The notes under the pieces were generated by a model, which saw only the letters and a program-made list of their open reading frames with translations, had not been told where the DNA came from and searched no databases. Positions 26,793 through 38,164 of a stretch of DNA of 64,000 bases are shown here, in pieces (within the stretch, counting starts at the first letter, position 1; the number at the start of each line of letters is the position of its first letter). Position numbers and translations under genes: made by a program. Origin of the DNA: Paraburkholderia sp. CNPSo 3274 (GTDB lineage: Bacteria; Pseudomonadota; Gammaproteobacteria; Burkholderiales; Burkholderiaceae); assembly GCF_024206475.1 (NCBI RefSeq), contig NZ_JAMBPR010000070.1, positions 1 to 64,000 of the forward strand, read 5' to 3'.

Positions 26793-27710
26793 ATGTTGAA
26801 GCAGCGAACCATCAAATCAATCGTGAAGACAGTCGGCATCGGCCTGCACTCGGGCCGCAAAGTCGACCTGACGCTCCGTCCGGCGGCGCCGAACACGGGC
26901 ATCGTGTTTTCGCGCGTGGATTTGCCGACGCCGGTGGACATCCCCGCATCGGCGATGGCGATTGGCGACACCCGCCTGGCCTCGGTGCTGCAGAAAGACG
27001 GCGCACGTGTCTCGACGATCGAGCACCTCATGTCCGCCTGCGCAGGCCTTGGCATCGACAACCTCTATGTGGATGTGACCGCCGAGGAAATTCCGATCAT
27101 GGACGGCAGCGCAGCTTCGTTCGTGTTCCTGATCCAGTCGGCGGGTATTGAGGAGCAGAACGCTCCGAAGAAGTTCATCAAGGTCAAGAAGCCGGTGGAG
27201 ATCCGCGACGGCGACAAGTTCGCACGCCTCGAGCCTTACTTCGGCTTCAAGCTCAAGTTCACGATCGACTTCCGCCACCCGGCCGTCGACAAGACGGGCC
27301 AGGCGCTCGAAGTGGACTTCGCGAATACCTCGTACGTGCGCGAAATCGCGCGCGCCCGCACGTTCGGCTTCGCGCACGAAGTCGAGATGATGCGCGAATT
27401 GGGCCTCGCGCGCGGCGGCAGCATGGACAACGCCATCGTGCTCGACGAGTACCGCATTCTGAACAACGACGGCCTGCGCTACGACGACGAGTTCGTGAAG
27501 CACAAGATGCTCGACGCAATCGGCGATCTGTACGTGGTCGGCCATCCGCTGCTGGCGGCGTACGACGCATATAAGTCGGGCCACGGCCTGAACAACGCGC
27601 TGCTGCGCGAGTTGCTCGCGAACGAGGACGCCTACGAGATCGTTACGTTCGACGATCCGCAGAAGGCGCCGCGCGGCTTCGGCTATGAGGCGCAGACGGC
27701 ATTCGCCTGA
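26793..27710 (+). CDS. lpxC: UDP-3-O-acyl-N-acetylglucosamine deacetylase
   Basis: A 305-residue zinc enzyme that catalyses the committed step of lipid A synthesis. MLKQRTIKSIVKTVGIGLHSGRKV is the classic N-terminus; zinc ligands are H78 (TIEHLMSA) and the His/Asp of KHKMLDAIGDL, with the catalytic His in SGHGLNNALL. ATG at 26793 gives the standard length; ATG at 26778 would add five residues (MSKKT) and cannot be excluded. It has its own probable promoter and a strong terminator. Confidence 0.94.
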   Translation: MLKQRTIKSIVKTVGIGLHSGRKVDLTLRPAAPNTGIVFSRVDLPTPVDIPASAMAIGDTRLASVLQKDGARVSTIEHLMSACAGLGIDNLYVDVTAEEIPIMDGSAASFVFLIQSAGIEEQNAPKKFIKVKKPVEIRDGDKFARLEPYFGFKLKFTIDFRHPAVDKTGQALEVDFANTSYVREIARARTFGFAHEVEMMRELGLARGGSMDNAIVLDEYRILNNDGLRYDDEFVKHKMLDAIGDLYVVGHPLLAAYDAYKSGHGLNNALLRELLANEDAYEIVTFDDPQKAPRGFGYEAQTAFA

Positions 27711-27733
27711 GTTTCGAGCGCGATTTGCCAGTA

Positions 27734-27764
27734 AAAAGGGCAGCTTCAGGCTGCCCTTTTTTCT
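27734..27764 (+). terminator. Rho-independent terminator of lpxC
   Basis: GGGCAGC (27738-27744), a 5-base loop and GCTGCCC (27750-27756), followed by TTTTTTCTTTTT. The A run before the stem also allows it to act on the minus-strand dciA gene that ends at 27813. Confidence 0.92.
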
Positions 27765-27812
27765 TTTTGCGCGCCTTCGTTGCGCAGTTTCGTGAGATTG
27801 AGGCGCCTCGGA

Positions 27813-28286
27813 TTAGCGCTTTTTCGTGTGGCGCGCCGCCATCTTCGCGAGGGCTGCCTGCAGCGGCGAGGCCTCCAGCGTTTCGCTCAGCGCCTGGAGC
27901 GCTGCCGCGCCAGCCGGCGTCATGCGCGCCTGCTTGGGCGGCACGGGATCTTTCAGGGCCTGAGGGCGCACGCGGATGCGCACGCTGTTCAACGCCCAGC
28001 CGCGCGCCTGCAAGTCGGCCACGAGCCGCGGCTCCAGATGACGCAACCGCGCGGCGAGCGCGTTGTGCGCAGTGAAAAGGGCCAGCGTGCCGTCCTTGAT
28101 GAAACCGGGCTCGACGCTAGCCGCGAGATAGTCGGGCAGCAGCGCGTTCAGGTCGCGCTGGATCGCCGCGATCTGCTCAACGCCGGCGCGCAGCGGCGCG
28201 AACGCGTCCGTGCGGCTCAGCACTTCAGCGAGCGGCTGGGGGGTGCGTGGTCCCCTGGACCTTGAAAACGGCGAGAAACGGCTCAT
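27813..28286 (-). CDS. dciA: DUF721 / DciA-like protein, probable DnaB helicase loader
   Basis: A 157-residue protein with the DUF721 core: LNALLPDYLAASVEPGFIKDGTLALFTAHNALAARLRHLEPRL-type sequence in residues about 45-100, a KH-like fold rich in basic residues. DciA is the ancestral bacterial factor that interacts with the replicative helicase. Betaproteobacteria lack DnaC, and a DUF721 gene beside lpxC/secA is a common arrangement, which supports the call; activity is inferred. It points towards lpxC and is divergent from secA. Confidence 0.8.
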   Translation of the reverse strand: MSRFSPFSRSRGPRTPQPLAEVLSRTDAFAPLRAGVEQIAAIQRDLNALLPDYLAASVEPGFIKDGTLALFTAHNALAARLRHLEPRLVADLQARGWALNSVRIRVRPQALKDPVPPKQARMTPAGAAALQALSETLEASPLQAALAKMAARHTKKR

Positions 28287-28669
28287 GTGGCGTAAGGATG
28301 GGCGAGCGCAGGCGGCGTCTCGTTGCTGAACGCGGGAAGCACACGCGCACTACGGGACTGCGATGCCGTCATTGTAGCTTGCGCAACGCTCATCCAAGCG
28401 CCTTCAGGCCATTCGGCCAGGGCCGCATCGCGGCCCTTCGCCGCACGGCGGGAAGGCCGTCCGTGCGGGCACCGCGCGCGCCAGAGCCGTCTTCGCGCTG
28501 ACACAGGCGGGTGAGAGGGCGCGTGCTAAAATGCCCGATTCGAATCCACCATTTTTGGGCTAAAGCCGCCGAGGTCCCTCCGGTCCGGATGCGTAGTGCA
28601 CACACTGCACAACCCGCTGAACCCGCCCTCGGGAATCCCGGCCAAAGCCGCGACGCAGACACTCTTCCG
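28287..28669. promoter_or_regulatory. Intergenic region between dciA and secA with a secA promoter candidate
   Basis: No gene is supported; the open frame running into secA from 28511 has no family likeness. An extended -10, TGC-TAAAAT (28524-28532), lies 138 bases before the secA ATG. CTGACA (28498-28503) is too far upstream for a normal spacer. The GC-rich left half holds nothing recognisable. Confidence 0.45.
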
Positions 28670-31474
<2,805 letters not shown>

Positions 31475-31498
31475 CGCAGGCTTGAACGTAGATTCAGG

Positions 31499-31530
31499 TG
31501 GCCCGCTTTTCCAGGCGGGCCTTGCGTTTT
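31499..31530 (+). terminator. Terminator of secA
   Basis: GGCCCGC (31500-31506) pairs with GCGGGCC (31515-31521), followed by TTGCGTTTT, a broken T run. Confidence 0.7.
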
Positions 31531-31592
31531 GAATCCCGATGCCGGCCAGGCTCCAGCCCTCGCCGGCATTGCCTTTTCGACAGGTCGCCACC

Positions 31593-32834
31593 ATGGCTGT
31601 CAATTTCCCCTCGATTGATCCCGCTCAACTTCATTCGGTCGCCGGCGTGACGCTCGGCTGGGCGGAAGCCAACATCCGCAAGCCCAATCGCAAGGACGTC
31701 CTGGTGATTTCCGTCGACGAAGGCGCGAGCGTGGCCGGCGTGTTCACGCTGAACCGCTTCTGTGCCGCGCCGGTGACGGTGTGCCGCGAACATCTCGCGA
31801 AGGTGCGCGCGGGCGGCAAGGGTATTCGCGCACTGGTGGTGAACACCGGCAACGCGAACGCGGGCACCGGCGAGCCGGGCATGAAGCACGCACGCGAGAC
31901 CTGCGATGAACTCGCGCGCCTTGCCCGCCTCGAGTCCTCGCAGGTGCTGCCGTTTTCGACCGGCGTGATTCTCGAGCCGCTGCCCATCGACCGTTTGAAG
32001 GCGGGCCTTCCCGCCGCGCTGGCGAACCGCAAGGCCGCGAACTGGTACGACGCCGCGCAGGCCATCATGACGACCGACACGCTGCCGAAGGCCGTGTCGC
32101 GTCAGGTCACGGTCGACGGCCACACCATCACGTTCACGGGCATCAGCAAGGGCGCGGGCATGATCAAGCCGAACATGGCGACCATGCTCGGCTTCCTGGC
32201 TTTCGATGCGAACGTTGCGCAGCCCGTTCTCGACGAGCTCGTGAAGTACGTGGCCGACCGCTCGTTCAACTGCGTTACCATCGACGGCGATACCTCGACC
32301 AACGACTCGTTCATCATGATCGCCTCGGGCAAGTCGAGCCTGCCCGCGATCACCTCGACGGACACGCCCGCCTACGCCGCGCTGGGCGACGCCGTGACGG
32401 CCGTCGCCCAGGAACTCTCGCAGCTCATCGTGCGCGATGGCGAAGGCGCGACCAAGTTCATGACCGTGCAGGTGGAAGGTGGCAAGGACGTGGCCGAATG
32501 CCGCCAGATCGCTTATGCGATCGGCCATTCGCCGCTCGTGAAGACGGCGTTCTACGCATCGGACCCCAACCTCGGCCGTATCCTCGCCGCGATCGGCTAT
32601 GCCGGCGTGACGGACCTCGACGTCGACAAGATCGACCTGTATCTCGACGACGTGCTCGTGGCGAAAGCGGGCGGACGCAACCCGGCTTACCGCGAAGAAG
32701 ACGGTCAGCGTGTCATGAAGAAGAGCGAGATCCTGATTCGCGTGCTGCTTGGCCGCGGCGACGCGCAGGCCACGATCTGGACCTGCGACCTCTCGCACGA
32801 CTACGTGAGCATCAACGCTGACTACCGCTCCTGA
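31593..32834 (+). CDS. argJ: Bifunctional glutamate N-acetyltransferase / amino-acid N-acetyltransferase
   Basis: A 413-residue ArgJ that recycles the acetyl group from N-acetylornithine to glutamate in arginine synthesis. It is made as a precursor that cleaves itself before T197 in the motif KGAGMIKPNMATMLGF, giving alpha and beta chains. NTGNANAGTG and DGDTSTNDS are further family signatures. The start MAVNFPSIDP matches Burkholderia ArgJ; 18 extra upstream codons were rejected. Confidence 0.94.
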   Translation: MAVNFPSIDPAQLHSVAGVTLGWAEANIRKPNRKDVLVISVDEGASVAGVFTLNRFCAAPVTVCREHLAKVRAGGKGIRALVVNTGNANAGTGEPGMKHARETCDELARLARLESSQVLPFSTGVILEPLPIDRLKAGLPAALANRKAANWYDAAQAIMTTDTLPKAVSRQVTVDGHTITFTGISKGAGMIKPNMATMLGFLAFDANVAQPVLDELVKYVADRSFNCVTIDGDTSTNDSFIMIASGKSSLPAITSTDTPAYAALGDAVTAVAQELSQLIVRDGEGATKFMTVQVEGGKDVAECRQIAYAIGHSPLVKTAFYASDPNLGRILAAIGYAGVTDLDVDKIDLYLDDVLVAKAGGRNPAYREEDGQRVMKKSEILIRVLLGRGDAQATIWTCDLSHDYVSINADYRS

Positions 32835-32853
32835 TTTCAAGCGCCTTCACCAC

Positions 32854-33726
32854 ATGGACAAGCTCGAACAGTTTTTGACCCGCGCCGAAGCGCTGCTCGG
32901 CCGCCTCGAAGCCGTGCTGCCGCCATCTGCACCCGATGTCGACTGGAACGCGGCCATCGCGTTTCGCTGGCGCAAGCGCCAGGGGCGCGGCTACCTGCAG
33001 CCGGTGCCCGCGATCTCGCTGATCTCGCTCGACGACCTGCAGAACATCGACCGACAGAAAGATCTTATCGACCGCAACACGCGCCAGTTCGTGCAGAAGA
33101 AGCCCGCGAACAACGTGCTGCTCACCGGCGCGCGCGGCACCGGCAAGTCGTCGCTGATCAAGGCATGCCTGAACGCGTACGCACAAGAGGGCCTGCGCCT
33201 GATCGAAGTCGACAAGGACGATCTGCATGACCTCGGCGATATCGTCGATCTCATCTCGGCGCGCCCCGAGCGCTTCATCGTGTTCTGCGACGACCTCTCG
33301 TTCGAGGAAGGCGAATCGGGCTACAAGGCGCTGAAGGTGGCGCTGGACGGCTCGGTGGCCGCGCAGTCGGACAACGTGCTGATCTACGCGACCTCGAACC
33401 GGCGCCATCTGCTGCCCGAATACATGAGCGACAACGAGACGTACAAGCACATGCCCGACGGCGAGATTCATCCGGGCGAAGTGGTGGAAGAGAAGATCTC
33501 GCTGTCCGAGCGCTTTGGCCTTTGGGTGAGCTTCTATCCGTTCAAGCAGGACGACTATCTGACGATCGTCGGTCACTGGCTGCGCCATTTTGGCTGCGAC
33601 GATGCCGAAGTCGAATCGGCGCGCGGCGACGCACTCGTCTGGGCGCTGGAGCGGGGCTCGCGTTCGGGCCGCGTGGCGTGGCAATTCGCGCGTGACTGGT
33701 CGGGCAAGAAGGCGCAAGAGGCATGA
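32854..33726 (+). CDS. DUF815 family AAA-type ATPase
   Basis: A 290-residue P-loop ATPase. Walker A is LLTGARGTGKSSL (near residues 89-101) and Walker B is FIVFCDDLSFEEGE. ATSNRRHLLPE fits the sensor region, and EKISLSERFGLWVSFYPF is a conserved DUF815 block. The role of this widespread family is not established. It follows argJ by 19 bases and its stop overlaps the mutT start (ATGA), so an argJ-DUF815-mutT transcript is likely. It is cytoplasmic, with no membrane segment. Confidence 0.85.
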   Translation: MDKLEQFLTRAEALLGRLEAVLPPSAPDVDWNAAIAFRWRKRQGRGYLQPVPAISLISLDDLQNIDRQKDLIDRNTRQFVQKKPANNVLLTGARGTGKSSLIKACLNAYAQEGLRLIEVDKDDLHDLGDIVDLISARPERFIVFCDDLSFEEGESGYKALKVALDGSVAAQSDNVLIYATSNRRHLLPEYMSDNETYKHMPDGEIHPGEVVEEKISLSERFGLWVSFYPFKQDDYLTIVGHWLRHFGCDDAEVESARGDALVWALERGSRSGRVAWQFARDWSGKKAQEA

Positions 33727-34154
33727 GCGCCGAAGCCAACGCCGCAAACGATGCTTGCGCAAACGCACGCCCCGTGACGGAAGTCGCGGTGGGCGTGCTG
33801 GTGCAGCCCGATGGCCGCTACCTGCTCGCGCAGCGCCCCGAAGGCAAGCCGTATGCAGGCTACTGGGAGTTTCCGGGCGGCAAGCTGGAAGCGGGCGAAA
33901 CAGTCGAAGCGGCGCTCGCGCGCGAGTTGCACGAGGAACTGGGCATCGACGTGAAGGCGTGCCACCTGTGGCACACGCTCGAACATGACTATCCGCACGC
34001 CTATGTGCGGCTCTACTTCTGCAAGGTGACCGAGTGGACCGGCGAGCCGCATGGCCGCGAAGGCCAGGCGTTTGTCTGGCAGTCGCTGCCGGCGAGCGTC
34101 GCGCCGCTCCTGCCCGCGACGATTCCTGTGCTGGAGTGGCTCGCCGCGGAGTGA
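33723..34154 (+). CDS. mutT: Nudix hydrolase MutT (8-oxo-dGTP diphosphatase)
   Basis: A 143-residue Nudix enzyme that removes oxidised guanine nucleotides from the dNTP pool. The Nudix box GGKLEAGETVEAALARELHEELGI starts at residue 52, preceded by GYWEFPGG, typical of MutT. A 20-residue Ala/Asn-rich leader precedes the first strand VAVGVLVQPDG. It is translationally coupled to the DUF815 gene and ends at a strong shared terminator. Confidence 0.88.
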   Translation: MSAEANAANDACANARPVTEVAVGVLVQPDGRYLLAQRPEGKPYAGYWEFPGGKLEAGETVEAALARELHEELGIDVKACHLWHTLEHDYPHAYVRLYFCKVTEWTGEPHGREGQAFVWQSLPASVAPLLPATIPVLEWLAAE

Positions 34155-34177
34155 CATCCCACGGGCCACCACGATGC

Positions 34178-34220
34178 AAAAGGCCGCTGTGCGTGATGAT
34201 GCACAGCGGCCTCTTTTTCG
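34178..34220. terminator. Terminator between mutT and yacG (possibly bidirectional)
   Basis: A perfect 11-bp stem, GGCCGCTGTGC (34182-34192) with GCACAGCGGCC (34201-34211), is followed on + by TCTTTTTC and preceded by AAAA, which serves yacG on the other strand. Confidence 0.85.
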
Positions 34221-34244
34221 TCTGGCGCAAGCGCGTCGCGGCGC

Positions 34245-34439
34245 TTATTGGCGCGTATCCGTGGGCGGCGCGTCTTCCGGCGGCGTTTCGTCGTCGGCGC
34301 CGCCAACACGGTATTTTTCGGCTGCCCATGCGCCGAGATCCATTTGCTTGCAACGCTCGGAGCAGAAGGGCCGGAAGCGGTTTTCAAGCACCCAGCGGAC
34401 TTCCTTGCCGCAGGTCGGACATTTGACGACAGTAGTCAT
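34245..34439 (-). CDS. yacG: DNA gyrase inhibitor YacG
   Basis: A 64-residue zinc-ribbon protein that binds GyrB and inhibits gyrase. Zinc ligands are C7 and C10 (VKCPTCG) and C26 and C30 (RPFCSERCK), followed by MDLGAWAAEKYRV and an acidic disordered tail. The ATG at 34437-34439 was chosen; a longer in-frame start upstream would add 39 residues of no family character. It is the last gene of the pilBCD-coaE-zapD-yacG group, 49 bases after zapD. Confidence 0.92.
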   Translation of the reverse strand: MTTVVKCPTCGKEVRWVLENRFRPFCSERCKQMDLGAWAAEKYRVGGADDETPPEDAPPTDTRQ

Positions 34440-34488
34440 GCGATAGAACTTTGATTGCGTTGGGTCTGGCGTGGCGGCGCGTTCGGTT

Positions 34489-35244
34489 TTACAGGCTGCA
34501 GAGCGTGAGCTGGAACGGCACGTCCTGATCGACGGCTCGCGGACGCAGATCGCCATCCTGCACGGTGAAGCGCACCCACAGCATGTACTTGTTGGCGCTT
34601 GCTTCGGGAATCATGCGCAATTCCGGTGCCACGCGTACTTGCATGAGCTGATAGGCACGGCCCGACAGCATCTGCTGATAGCTGCCTTGCATCGCCATCA
34701 CCTTCGACGCCTGGCCCGACTCGCGCGCGAGGCGCAGCACGATGGCGGCGGCGTCGCGCAGCGGCAGCAGCGGCGTGACCCATTTCGCGATGTCCTGACG
34801 GCGTTGATCAGGATGCAACTGTTGCCAAGCGTAATACGACGGCAGATCGAACTTGCAGGTGCCACCGGGAATGATCGCGCGGCTGCGGATGCTCGTGAGC
34901 CACTCGTTATCCATCAGATGCTGGCCCGTCTTGCCTTGCATCTGCGTGAGGCCAGCGAGCGTTTGCTCGATTTCGCCCAGCACGGTTTCGAGTGCGTTCT
35001 GCTCGATGCCGGGATTGCCGCGGAACGGCGCGAGCGTTTGGCGCTGCCGCTCGAGTTCCTTCATGAGATCCGACTTCAGGTCGGCGCGGCCTGCGACTTC
35101 GGCGATTTCGAAGAGCGTCGTGAGCGCGACGTGATGTTCCCTCGGATCCTCCTGGGTCAGGAAAAACGTGAAGCGCTCGAACAGGTCTTCGAGGCGCAGC
35201 AGCGTTCGGATTCGCTCGTTGAAGGGATACTCGTAAAGAATCAA
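34489..35244 (-). CDS. zapD: Cell division protein ZapD
   Basis: A 251-residue FtsZ-associated protein (formerly DUF1342/YacF) that bundles FtsZ filaments by binding the FtsZ C-terminal peptide. The start MILYEYPFNERIRTLLRLEDLF, the all-helical N-terminal half and the beta C-terminal half (LWVRFTVQDGD) are typical, as is the length. A TAGAAT -10 candidate lies about 45 bases upstream on this strand. Nothing else is recognised in the 128-base gap to coaE. Confidence 0.93.
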   Translation of the reverse strand: MILYEYPFNERIRTLLRLEDLFERFTFFLTQEDPREHHVALTTLFEIAEVAGRADLKSDLMKELERQRQTLAPFRGNPGIEQNALETVLGEIEQTLAGLTQMQGKTGQHLMDNEWLTSIRSRAIIPGGTCKFDLPSYYAWQQLHPDQRRQDIAKWVTPLLPLRDAAAIVLRLARESGQASKVMAMQGSYQQMLSGRAYQLMQVRVAPELRMIPEASANKYMLWVRFTVQDGDLRPRAVDQDVPFQLTLCSL

Positions 35245-35372
35245 GCGCGCTCGCCTCGGGCGTGGTAGGTGACGGATTGCAGGACATTCTAATGCCGTGG
35301 GACTACGGTCGCAATCGCGCCGGCCCGGCGCGTTGCCGATGTGTCCCGCTAATCGCGCGTGGATGGTGCGTT

Positions 35373-35993
35373 TTAAGCTTTGCTGGCCTTTGCAACAGCG
35401 AGCTTGAGATACGTCCGATGCAATGCGTCGACGTCCTGGTCGAGCGTTTCGAGCGTCGCGCCGTTGTCGTTCACCACCACGTTGTCGGCGGCCGCGAAGC
35501 GCGCTTCGCGCGAGGCCTGCCGCGCGATGATGGCGAGCACCTGCTCACGTGTGAAGCCATTGCGGCGCATGACGCGGGCGATTTGGGTTTCCACGCTGCA
35601 ATCGACGGTGAGCACACGATCGACCCGCGTCTTCCAGGTGCCCGATTCCACGAGCAAGGGCACGACCACGATTACGTAAGGCCCGTTGGCTTCTCGCGTT
35701 TCGCGTTCGGTCTCGGAGCGGATCAGCGGGTGCGTGATGGCCTCGAGCCGCTTGCGCGCGGACTCGTCGCCGAACACGAGTGTGCGCATGCGCGCGCGGT
35801 CCATCGAGCCGTCCGGCGCGACGAATTCAGGGCCGAATTCCGCGGCGATCTGCGCCATCGCGACGCCGTGCGGCGCCGTAATGCGATGCGCGATGAGATC
35901 GGTGTCGACGATCGTCACGCCGCGTGCTGCAAAGCAATCCGCGACCGTGGACTTGCCGCTGCCGATGCCGCCCGTCAATCCGACCGCAAACAT
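35373..35993 (-). CDS. coaE: Dephospho-CoA kinase
   Basis: A 206-residue kinase that catalyses the last step of coenzyme A synthesis. The P-loop GLTGGIGSGKSTVAD is at residues 5-19 and DTDLIAHRIT carries the conserved Asp. The ATG at 35991-35993 lies four bases after the pilD stop, so the genes are probably coupled; the longer frame runs back into pilD and was rejected. Confidence 0.94.
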   Translation of the reverse strand: MFAVGLTGGIGSGKSTVADCFAARGVTIVDTDLIAHRITAPHGVAMAQIAAEFGPEFVAPDGSMDRARMRTLVFGDESARKRLEAITHPLIRSETERETREANGPYVIVVVPLLVESGTWKTRVDRVLTVDCSVETQIARVMRRNGFTREQVLAIIARQASREARFAAADNVVVNDNGATLETLDQDVDALHRTYLKLAVAKASKA

Positions 35994-35997
35994 TTGA

Positions 35998-36915
35998 TCA
36001 GTTCCCCCACGCAAATACGCCATAGAGCGGTGTGCCCGCAAATAATGTGACGAGCGCGCCAGCGGCCAGATACGGGCCGAACGGCAGCGGCTCTTCGAAA
36101 CGCATGCGTCCCGTCAGCGTAGCGACTATGCCGACGAGCGCGCCGGCCACTGCGGCGATTACGACGATCTGCGGCAGCGCGCTCCACCCGAGCCATGCGC
36201 CGAGCGCGGCGAGCAGTTTGAAGTCGCCGTTTCCCATGCCTTCTACACCACGCAACAGCTTGAAGACCCAATAGACGCACCAGAGCGCCAGATAACCCGC
36301 GACCGCACCGATCACCGCTTCGCGCAGCGTGACGAAGGTGCCGGCAAAATTGACCAGCAACCCGGCCCACAGCAGCGGCTGTGTGATCTCGTCGTGCAGC
36401 ATCTGGTGTTCGAGGTCGATGGCGCTCGCGGCGATGAGCGTCGCGCACAGCACGAAGGCGGCGAGCGCCTTGCCGGTGGGCCCGAAGGCAAGCAATGTGC
36501 CGGCCGCGCAAGCCGCGCTCGCAATTTCGATGAGCGGGTAGCGCACGCTCACGTGTGTATGACAGTGCGAGCAGCGCCCGCGCAGCGCGACCCAACTGAG
36601 CAGCGGAATGTTTTCCCAGGCGCGCAAAACGTGACCGCAGTGCGGGCACGCGCTGCGTGGGAGCCAGAGGTTGTAGCGCGCGGGCAGCCCGTCGTCTTCG
36701 AAGAGCGGACCGGGTGTGCCGGTCGCTTCGGCCACATCGGCGCGCCACGCGCGCTCCAGCATGATCGGCAGCCGGTGCACGACGACGTTGAGAAAGCTGC
36801 CGATGACGAGCCCGAACGCAATGGCGAAGACCATGAGCACGCCGAAAGGCAGACCGGCGAGAGCGGCTGCGAGTGGCGTTGCGGTGTCGGGCGCGGAAAA
36901 AAGTTGGGCGGGCAT
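35998..36915 (-). CDS. pilD: Type IV prepilin leader peptidase / N-methyltransferase
   Basis: A 305-residue polytopic aspartyl protease (A24 family) that cleaves and methylates type IV prepilins and pseudopilins. The N-terminal methyltransferase region has the zinc Cys pairs CPHCG and CSHC. The catalytic Asp residues are in ASAIDLEHQMLHDE and GMGNGDFKLLA. About eight membrane helices follow. The ATG at 36913-36915 was taken because the longer frame lacks a membrane segment. pilC is 28 bases upstream and coaE follows immediately. Confidence 0.92.
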   Translation of the reverse strand: MPAQLFSAPDTATPLAAALAGLPFGVLMVFAIAFGLVIGSFLNVVVHRLPIMLERAWRADVAEATGTPGPLFEDDGLPARYNLWLPRSACPHCGHVLRAWENIPLLSWVALRGRCSHCHTHVSVRYPLIEIASAACAAGTLLAFGPTGKALAAFVLCATLIAASAIDLEHQMLHDEITQPLLWAGLLVNFAGTFVTLREAVIGAVAGYLALWCVYWVFKLLRGVEGMGNGDFKLLAALGAWLGWSALPQIVVIAAVAGALVGIVATLTGRMRFEEPLPFGPYLAAGALVTLFAGTPLYGVFAWGN

Positions 36916-36943
36916 GAGACGGAACCGGAATCTGGCAGCGATG

Positions 36944-38164
36944 CTACACCACGTTGCCCAGTTGAATGATGGGAAGATACATCGCAACGACGAGGCCGCC
37001 GACCAGCGCACCAAGCACGACAATCACGAGCGGCTCGCACAGGCTCGACACGAGTGCGATCTTTTCGTCGACCTGACGGTCCGCGAGCGAGGCCACATCG
37101 AGCAACATCGCGTCGAGCGCGCCCGATTCTTCCGCGACCGCAACGGGCTGAACCACATCGGCCGGAAAGCATCCCGCCGCGCGCATGGCTGCGGCGAGCC
37201 GCTCGCCGTGCCGCAGGCGCTCGCTGATAACTGCGCTCGCACGATCGAAGAATGCGTTGCCGCTTGCGTGCGCGAGCGAATCGAAGGCGTCGGCGAGTGG
37301 CGTGCCGGCGGCGAGCAGCGTGCCGAGCGCACGGCTCCAGCGGGCGGCGCACAGTGTGGTGAGCAGCGCGCCGCAAAGCGGGAGCTTCAGCATCGTGCGT
37401 CCGAACGCAATGCGTGCGGCTTCCGAGCGGCGTAAGCCCGCTTGCAGGGCGAGCGCGCCGGTGGCTGCGGCTACGGTGGCCGGCACGCTCCAGCGCGCGG
37501 CGCCCGCCGAGAGCATCAGCACGAACTGCGTGGGCGCGGGCAGTGCGGCGCCGAAGCCGTCGAAGATCTGCTTGAAGGTGGGCACGACCCAGACCAGCAA
37601 CGCCGCGGTAATGACAAACGCGAGCAGCAGCACCGCGACAGGGTAGGTGAGCGCGGCGCGCACTTTGGCGCGCTGTGCGGCGGCGCGCTCGCGGTCGTCG
37701 GCGAGGCGCACGAGTACGGCGGCGAGCGCACCCGAGGCTTCGCCAACGGCGACGAGCTGGCAATACAGCGCGTTGAAGCGCGCCGGATGTTGCGCGAGCG
37801 AGTCGGCAAAGCGCAGGCCGCCGGCGATGTCGCGCGCGAGCGTCGCGGCAACGCGCGGCATGCCGTTCGGCCCCGGTGAGAGCGCGAGCAGGTCGAGCGC
37901 GTTCGCAAGCGGCAGGCCGGCGCGCAGAAGGCTTGCGAGCTGGCGTGTGAAGCGCGTGACGTCCGCGTGGCTTGCTCTGGGCGCGCCCGCGCTCGATCTG
38001 CGTTCGATGGCGAGCACGGTGATGCGCTCGCGCTTGAGCGCGACGCGCACAGCCGTGGCGTCGAACGCGATCACCGTGCCACGCTTCGTCGCGCCTGATG
38101 CATCGAGACCGCGCCACGCGAAGCGCCACTCGGATGGGCCGCGATGGGCGCGCGCGGCGCTCAT
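36944..38164 (-). CDS. pilC: Type II secretion / type IV pilus inner-membrane platform protein (PilC/GspF)
   Basis: A 406-residue protein with two T2SSF domains (about 70-195 and 275-395) and three or four membrane helices (AVLLLAFVITAALLVWVVP; the C-terminal EPLVIVVLGALVGGLVVAMYLPI). FTRQLASLLRAGLPLANAL is the family signature. It forms the platform on which the PilB ATPase acts. Its ATG overlaps the pilB stop by four bases. Confidence 0.9.
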   Translation of the reverse strand: MSAARAHRGPSEWRFAWRGLDASGATKRGTVIAFDATAVRVALKRERITVLAIERRSSAGAPRASHADVTRFTRQLASLLRAGLPLANALDLLALSPGPNGMPRVAATLARDIAGGLRFADSLAQHPARFNALYCQLVAVGEASGALAAVLVRLADDRERAAAQRAKVRAALTYPVAVLLLAFVITAALLVWVVPTFKQIFDGFGAALPAPTQFVLMLSAGAARWSVPATVAAATGALALQAGLRRSEAARIAFGRTMLKLPLCGALLTTLCAARWSRALGTLLAAGTPLADAFDSLAHASGNAFFDRASAVISERLRHGERLAAAMRAAGCFPADVVQPVAVAEESGALDAMLLDVASLADRQVDEKIALVSSLCEPLVIVVLGALVGGLVVAMYLPIIQLGNVV

